Below are positions 58,201-64,000 of a stretch of 64,000 bases of DNA, in pieces; position 1 is the stretch's first letter, and each line of letters starts with the position of its first letter. A program made the translations under genes and the position numbers. This DNA is from Astropecten irregularis (Eukaryota > Echinodermata > Asteroidea > Paxillosida > Astropectinidae): NCBI GenBank assembly GCA_963971285.1, contig OZ020244.1, forward strand, positions 31,806,001-31,870,000, in the 5' to 3' direction. The notes under the pieces were generated by a model. That model saw nothing but the letters and a program-made list of their open reading frames with translations, had not been told where the DNA came from and ran no database searches.

Positions 58201-60272
58201 ATGACCCCTTTTTTCCCCTTAAATTTAATATTCTCCTCGTCCCGTTTACACAGAAAGGTTTTCACCTTTTTGGTGTCAACTTAAACATTTTGTTTTGTGA
58301 TCCGTGAGGCATTCTTTTTATACGGAAAACACATTTTTGTATTGAATTTTTGATTTTGTCAAAACTGTACTTAAAACTTATATTCTAGCATATTTCCTAC
58401 TTCTTGTGAATTTTGAACAAAACGTGTTAAAATATCTGTCATTTTTTAGGGGGCAAATTCATGGAGCTGCAAAACAGTTACAATGTGATAAGCACACACA
58501 CAAAAATAAAGTTGAATACTGCTTGGCTTTTATGAAAAAGATGTTTGCCTAGCAACATAATCACATAGAGATTTGCCGACTAGCAATCAACTATTATTAT
58601 GGAACTTGGAAGACATTTTCATTCCTAGCAAAAATTGTTGATTCCTGATTGAGATATTCATTAGAATGAGTAAGGCTTGCGGTGACACCATGTACAGTAT
58701 AAGAATCTCTTTTAGGAAGATGTGTGGTCCTGAAAAGGACCGATGAGAGTGAATTCTCTGAGATAAGCATTCCCCTGCTTCCTTTTCATGTCTGAAGGAC
58801 TTATAAACTGGTGACAGAGGAGGATCTGAACTTCCCACTTGTGGTCGGAGAAGGGAAGAAGGCCCGTCTGCTAGCGACTATAGGTGTAACCAGAGGGTTT
58901 GGAGACCACGATCTGAAGGTCCATGGCACCAACATTGCCATCAAGCCCTTCCTTACACCAGTACCAGAGGTCAGAAACATACTGTAATATAATTTACATT
59001 CCTGATTAAACCATCTCAACTCCCTGGGGAGTATACAGCCATGGCTACCATATTCAGCGCACAGAGGCTAATCAAACCACAAAGCCATCTCTACCCTCAC
59101 AGGTACCCATTTACACCTGGGTGAAGAGGAGCAATATGTGACAAAGCATCATGCCCGAGGACACAAGCACCACTAGCCCATGGCTGGATTCAAACCCACA
59201 ATATGTGGATTGACCACGAAATCTTGAGCATGCCACGCCAGACCGCTAGGCCACAACACCCCTCAATCGAACCCACAATGAGTAGATTGACCACAAGACT
59301 TTGAGTTTGAGACGCCAGACTACTAGGCCACAGCATTCCTACTAAGTGGCACTACAAAATAGCTAGAAGGTTGCACAACTTCAGAACGTTGGGCAGGAAC
59401 TTGACCGAGGCAACAAAAGGAATCTACCTTGATGTCAGTTCCTCCTCCCAATCATACAAGTGCCCTTGGCCTAGGATGGCATGCCCTTTGAAGAACAAAG
59501 TTTCTGCCCCTAATTCACAAGTTATGATTATTATCAAAATGAACAAGAAGAGAGCTTATGTTTAGTGCCGGTATGACCCTTGTAGACTGGGGTCTTCCAC
59601 CATCTGCTCAAGCATGAGCTATTTATTCTCAGGTTTTTCATCTCTCTATTGGTTCAACAGGTCAAAGTCTATAATCTCTTTGATCAAGAGCACACTGAGA
59701 ATGATGTCTTAGTCATGGCAACAGACGGTCTATGGGACATCCTCAGCAATGAGAAGGTGCATGAGATTGTGAAAGAGGTTTTGCACAGCTTCCCTCCTGG
59801 TGATTATAAAAGGTAAGCCACCAGCTAGACATGGGGTCTGGTGTTGTTTTAGTCTTTCCAAAGCAATGCTTCAAAGTCTATCGTCATGATTTTATTGCCA
59901 GTACATCTGTAGCCATAATTAGTTGATGTTAGCCTTGTTTATGTTGATAGTCTTCAAAGTTCACACAAAGTCCTCGCTCACAAAAGAGCTAGATGCCTTT
60001 GGAGAGGATTTAGTTCTTGAAAACTTTTTGAAGATTTTGTCTTAAATTTCTTGATTATCCTCAGGTATGCTTCCGCTGCACAGGAGCTTATCATGGCAGC
60101 CAGGGGTATCCTGAAGACCAATGGCTGGCGGACTAAGGACAGTCGTCCCGGGTCAGGGGACGACATCTCTGTCTTCATCGTCCCGTTGGGCCAGCACGTT
60201 GGCCTGTCACCCCAGAACAGTTGCACAGAGTCTTGCGATGCTGCCGGTCTCTGCTCCGATAGTCCCCAGTGA
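52269..60272 (+). CDS. PPM1H: PPM1H/J/M-type Ser/Thr protein phosphatase (PP2C family)
   Basis: Eight exons: 52269-52519, 53401-53527, 54355-54621, 55154-55266, 57947-58150, 58798-58969, 59661-59812, 60065-60272. They total 1494 bp, giving 497 aa. PP2C motifs in order: NEDQ (94-97), FDGHAG (139-144), the SGGCTALVALFLLGKLYIANAGDSR block (ending at 253), ATIGVTRGFGDHDLKV, ATDGLWD (397-403) and GSGDDISVFIVP. The metal-binding aspartates are all present. Distinctive subfamily strings are RPEFLQLSSEEV, RPIMVPRDLSKLPWHCGYAEV, EVIPMSTDFNPVTERQR and RKDIGKKMMYRDSTMTGW, as in PPM1H/PPM1J/PPM1M. An invertebrate member probably predates the vertebrate split, so the symbol stands for the subfamily. These enzymes are Mn/Mg-dependent phosphatases; PPM1H removes phosphate from Rab GTPases. 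The 3'UTR appears long, with ATTAAA at 60715-60720. Confidence 0.94.
53160..53300 (-). repeat. tRNA-derived SINE
   Basis: PPM1H intron 1, ending about 100 bp before exon 2. A and B boxes recognisable. Confidence 0.7.
53602..53714. repeat. Small foldback MITE (TAGTTGCGATGATC)
   Basis: TAGTTGCGATGATCATTAAC and GTTACGATCATCGCAACTA are inverted, with inner AACCCTTGGTCTGACA/TGTCAGACCAAGGGTT arms. 113 bp in PPM1H intron 2. Confidence 0.7.
53856..54003. repeat. CGATTTCAC-type foldback
   Basis: PPM1H intron 2. GGGGTCAATTTCACCAAACTC ... CTTCGTGAAATCAACCCC; the core matches 45209-45363 inverted (CCCTACGATGGGTTATCC). Confidence 0.65.
54668..54818. repeat. Foldback MITE (TTCCAAATAGTG)
   Basis: PPM1H intron 3. 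TTCCAAATAGTGAA ... ATTATTTGGAA ends with inner CAATCACAATG / CATTGTGATTG arms. Confidence 0.55.
55294..55574. repeat. hAT-like MITE with CAGGGCTCRAAATTTC ends
   Basis: PPM1H intron 4. Begins CAGGGCTCAAATTTCATG and ends ATATTTCGAGCCCTG, which are inverted and typical of hAT termini. TATAC flanks both sides. The interior carries ACTAGAC repeats including one unit homologous to the 53-bp minisatellite in BBS2. Confidence 0.7.
55615..55775 (-). repeat. GATCC-GAAACGTCAGGCCC tail repeat
   Basis: Best copy of this family. On the minus strand: CTTTGAGAAAGATCCTCCTG, GGATTGAAACGTCAGGCCC, TCCAA, then ACTCCAAGCATTTGATATAT and AGGTCATTATTTTGG. GAAAC-GTC flanked by pairable AGGC/GCCT resembles the 3' half of a hammerhead, but the CUGAUGA box is replaced by TTTGAGAA. 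Confidence 0.5.
55776..57946. other. PPM1H: PPM1H intron 4 remainder, no feature seen
   Basis: AT-rich intron sequence. A GGAGAG/CTCTCC motif recurs irregularly at 56398-56730, otherwise no structure recognised. Confidence 0.5.
58645..58770 (-). repeat. Single-arm repeat with histone-type stem-loop
   Basis: Lies in PPM1H intron 5. On the minus strand GGTCCTTTTCAGGACC (58726-58741) is followed by ACACA and then AAAAGAGA, then by ACATGGTGTCACCGCAAGCC. Only one arm is preserved. The stem differs from the other two copies at paired positions, yet pairing is kept. Confidence 0.7.
59009..59340 (-). repeat. Third SINE-like family, copy 2
   Basis: Matches 24878-25130 through the CCAGGTGTAAATGGGTACC block; the terminal ACGCCAGACC..TAGGCCACA module is present twice. 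Confidence 0.65.
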
Positions 60273-63200
60273 ATCCTTGCCCCTCTGCCCCCTTTTACCC
60301 TTGTGCTGAATTCAGAGTGTTGTTGGAAGCATGTGAATCCCTAGTGTGGAAATCTCCTGCAGTGGTATTCTACTTGTGGTTTGTATCATTTGGAAACGTT
60401 GCCTTCCATCACGACCTGCATCTTGAATGTCAACAACGCAGCAACTAGATGGCACAGATGCATGCACACAGGCAGTGTCCTGCCCCCCCTCTGGTACCAG
60501 CCAGTTTGCTTCGTTGTTAAAGCGCCCCAACCCCAGCAGTTCATAGAGCTTACGAGTGTCATGTCGATGTCATCGTTTGAATGTCGTGTTGCCAGCAGCA
60601 TCAGCTGAAGCAAACAGCAATGTTCCTGTGACAGAAGCCAAAGGTAGTGGATGCACTTCAAGCATGTCAAGTCAAATGCCATAATGCCAGGATCAGCTAT
60701 TCAAAGCAAGTAGTATTAAAGTTGTGACCAAGTCATCATATACATAAAATTGCCCGTTGCAAATTAGTAAGCTCAGTAAAAGCCAAGAGTAAATGAAACT
60801 GATTAGTCCTAGCCACAAAACAAGTGGAAAGTAATAGAAAGCCTTAATTCATGTCTTGCCAGTAACCCTGTCTACCCCTCCCTCCCCTCTCCTCTCATCT
60901 CATTAGTGTCAGACATTTTAATGTCACATACCTGCTTTCAATGTTGCAGAGAATAGTCTTCATGTTAAAACTGACTAATGATAATGATTCTTAGACATTA
61001 AGAATAATCTACAATTGGACACTTAATAACAACAAGCACAAGTTTTTAAACAATCTGACAAGTTTCATAATTTCTTGCCAGTAGGAGCGACAATTATTTA
61101 TTACTATATAAGGCCACAAACATTCATTTGAAAAGAAAGAAATATAATTTTTCTATATTTTTGTGTCTCATATGTACCAAAATGGTGCCACAGTCATGAC
61201 AGTTGACAATGTAGACTGATATTGAAAACACACACTCTTTGTTTTCTTTAAATCAAATATCTGAATTGTTAGTTTATTTGCAAAGTTACATTGCATTCCT
61301 TACTTTTTGTACTTCAGAGGTTAACTGATTATATTTTCAATCCTTGAGAGAATATCTCGCGAATGCTTTGTAAGAAATGCTACATTTGACTGAACTGTCA
61401 AGTGCACTTAAACCAGTTACCACTTGAAGTGTATATCAGGTCATTGAGATATGTACATGTAATTATTGTACTGATTGATGTTGCACAATGGCTGTAACAT
61501 CACTGCAGTAACTGACTGAATGAGAATGTATATTATTGATAAGGAATAGTGGATGTCTGTATATGGGTGGTAGGAAATACTTAACACTAACAGTACTTTG
61601 GGTTTTTTTAGAAGAGAACAGTAAATTAAATGGTCACAAAGGTTTTTCCCCCACATGGGTAAACCAATGTGTGGTTGTACTACAAATAATTGGTATTTGA
61701 TAATTCTTCATGGAAAGATTTTCTGGAAGGATAGGAGGGTTACCGGTGGTTTTGTCAAATTCTTTGCAATCTGCAGGATTGTTGTCTGATTGCAAACTGG
61801 ACAAGTTTGCTTTACAGTGGTAATATAATCAGAGGGTAAAAAAGCCATGTCGTGTGTTAAGAATAATTTATGTTTGATGGATACCGATGGAGTCGGTGGG
61901 TACCAGTACAAAAGGAACCAATTAATCGAGCAGAGTCTGATGGCATTTGGATGTAGTGTACCAATTTATTGCAGGATCTGGGAAGACTGAAGAAATCCCG
62001 CCCTTAAGAGCCAAAATGCATTAGAAATTTGAAAATACCAATGAGTAGTTGATCAAATCCTGTGAGAATGTTCACATCTAATGGGTCATAACCTCAATAA
62101 TTGAAAATTCTGCATGTGTCATTAGACATATTTCTAGTTTTGAACAGTAGAATAGATTTTGGATGTGTCTTCCAGTCCGTCTTTACTTGCTATTCCCTCA
62201 GAAACTCTATGCGTGTGTCTGGTTCCCTGGAGGTAATTGGAGGCCATCATAAAGACTGTCTTTTACTTTTAAGGTACCAGACTCTCTGTGGAGGTAGTTT
62301 TGGTTTAAATACTTTTGGCTGTGGCTTTGGCTCAGGCTTCTCTTCTCCTTTATCCATACACTGAAGATACACAGTTTGCCTATCTGCCTAAAGTGAAAGC
62401 TTTGGGTTTCTTTGTGTCTTTGTTCAAAACAGAGTATTGCTGCAAAACTGTGGACCCATGAGCCTCTCTTTTGGCACCTGCCTCTAACAGATGGGTGTAA
62501 GAATAGGAGCCAAAGCTGGATCATCTAGCTATAAGTATAGAGTCTAGTCACCTACGGCCAACCCAGGTTGGTCTGTTGGTCACCAGTACAGACTTGACAT
62601 GATATTATGCTCACATATTTGCTGATATTCACTGCTTCATAGTTGATACCTTTGCCTTTACATCTTGGTCATGTTAACTATGATGTAGGCCTACTCGTAC
62701 CTTTCTTTGAATAAGTACTACTACAAAGAATATTTACTGCACAATTAGGCTAGGCAATGTAATTTTTCAGGTTACAACAATCAGGAATTCAAAATGAAGC
62801 CTTTTTTATTTTTACAATAAGTTTCTAACTATATAAATTTTCCCTATTTTGTATTCAGAAAAGATGCAGGTTAAAATGTTGATTAATATCATTTTTTTTA
62901 ATAGATTTTGTAGATTCTTTGTAATAGAGGAAACAACTTCTCAAGTGCCCTCCAATCAGATTTTTATTTTGCTACATCATTCTTCAAGGTGCTTTTATCG
63001 GCGGTGTTTATTGAGTGACTGAGAATGTGAGGTGCAACATTTTTATGGAAGGGCCATTTTTGGCCTTTAACAAATCAATCTTTTATAGAGCACCGAGGCC
63101 CAATTTTAGGCCACTCGACAAAAAATAGGAACACTACAATATCGGAATTTGAAAATAACGAGGCGAGAATGTAATGACTTGAAGGCTTAGGATTTCAAGG

Positions 63201-63678
63201 CAATAAAAATTAGGCAATTATTAGATGTCAGCTTGGTAAAAATTTGGTTATACCCAACTAAAACGCCAATGAGGGCAATACAACAAAAAACCCAGTATTT
63301 AGGGTTTTTGAGAGCTTGAAAGAGAATGAAAAACACAACAAACAAATCAACAACAAAACAACTTGGGGTTTTCAGTAGTGAAAAGGGATCTCAAGAAATT
63401 GTTTAGAAAAACTGTATATTTCAAAGTGTGGTAGTCACTCTAAAATGTAACAGTATGGTGCACACCACACATGTGTCTATGACCCTATCAAACTCGGCCA
63501 GTAATTGTCCTACCCCGTCATTCATTCAATTTCATTGGGGGAAATTGACCCACCTGGACCCCAGATGAGTGATGATCTTGTCCTTATCACAACTACCTCT
63601 GTGATTACAATGTCATGTATCTGAGATCATGTGATTTACTAACATGACTGAGACATTGGGCTGGAGACTGGCTTGTGC
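60273..63678. other. PPM1H 3'UTR and downstream sequence
   Basis: Begins with the 3'UTR. ATTAAA at 60715-60720 is the first candidate poly(A) signal; other AATAAA-like motifs occur near 63200. A diverged GAGCC-type MITE lies around 62290-62500. No exon recognised. Confidence 0.5.
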
Positions 63679-63802
63679 TGGATTTCACCAAGCGCTAAGA
63701 TTAATCTTGATTTGTATTGTGACATCACACTTTGCCTAGCAATTTAGATGGATTCAAATAATTAAGATCAGTCTTGTAGTGTTTCGTGAATTCGACCCCT
63801 GG
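63679..63802. repeat. CGATTTCAC-type foldback, TTAAGAT core
   Basis: CTGGATTTCACCAAGCGCTA ... GTTTCGTGAATTCGACCCC. The core matches the element nested in the SINE at 32107-32255. Confidence 0.6.
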
Positions 63803-64000
63803 ACTGGGAATAAATTTTTTTTTTACTGGATCCCAAGGCCATCTGGAAGGCCAGTGAACATCTCTTGAGGCCACACTAAAATGTAAACACCCCCCCCCCC
63901 TCAAAAAGGGAGTTTGAGTGCATGAGGTCAAAGGTAGTTGTTGCATGTTAACCATTCTGGTGCTCATCATTGTATTGTTATAAAATATTACTGGAAACAT

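Overview
This is a gene-containing, repeat-rich window from an animal nuclear genome. Split exons with canonical GT/AG borders, dense miniature inverted-repeat elements and tRNA-derived SINEs exclude prokaryotes. The gene content (BBS2, RIBC2, HDAC11 and a PPM1H-type phosphatase, all close to vertebrate orthologues) and the repeat style suggest a marine invertebrate deuterostome. An echinoderm is my best guess; this is inference, since no species marker is present.

Layout. (1) 44-6372 (-): a secreted or membrane-anchored CUB/immunoglobulin-like protein (signal peptide, CUB, acidic Gly/Glu/Asn 7-residue repeat, CUB, Ig). Its first exon and part of its second lie in a nearly perfect ~1.73 kb direct tandem duplication (5258-8715). 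(2) 8716-13411: intergenic, full of MITEs. (3) 13412-32576 (-): complete BBS2, 17 coding exons, 720 aa. Introns carry a 2.5 kb array of a 55-bp unit and a 1.8 kb array of a 53-bp unit. (4) 34054-36333 (+): complete RIBC2, 5 exons, 379 aa, divergent from BBS2 across a likely shared ciliary promoter. (5) 36535-40616: intergenic repeats, including a hammerhead-ribozyme-like motif. (6) 40693-51186 (-): complete HDAC11, 10 exons, 431 aa, with an N-terminal extension. (7) 52269-60272 (+): complete PPM1H/J/M-type phosphatase, 8 exons, 497 aa, head-to-head with HDAC11. (8) 60273-64000: 3'UTR and intergenic sequence.

BBS2 (BBSome cargo adaptor) and RIBC2 (axonemal doublet inner protein) are both ciliary genes and probably co-regulated. 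I reconstructed every exon junction of the four complete genes by hand; reading phase is maintained throughout and total lengths match the families.

Most unusual signals: three foldback or half-foldback repeats (390-575, 2400-2650, 58650-58760) that contain perfect histone-mRNA-type 3' stem-loops with compensatory stem changes and an A/G-rich block downstream; a related repeat at 40065-40260 that carries a complete hammerhead-like catalytic core in the same position; and a minisatellite that appears to have grown out of a hAT-like element inside a BBS2 intron.
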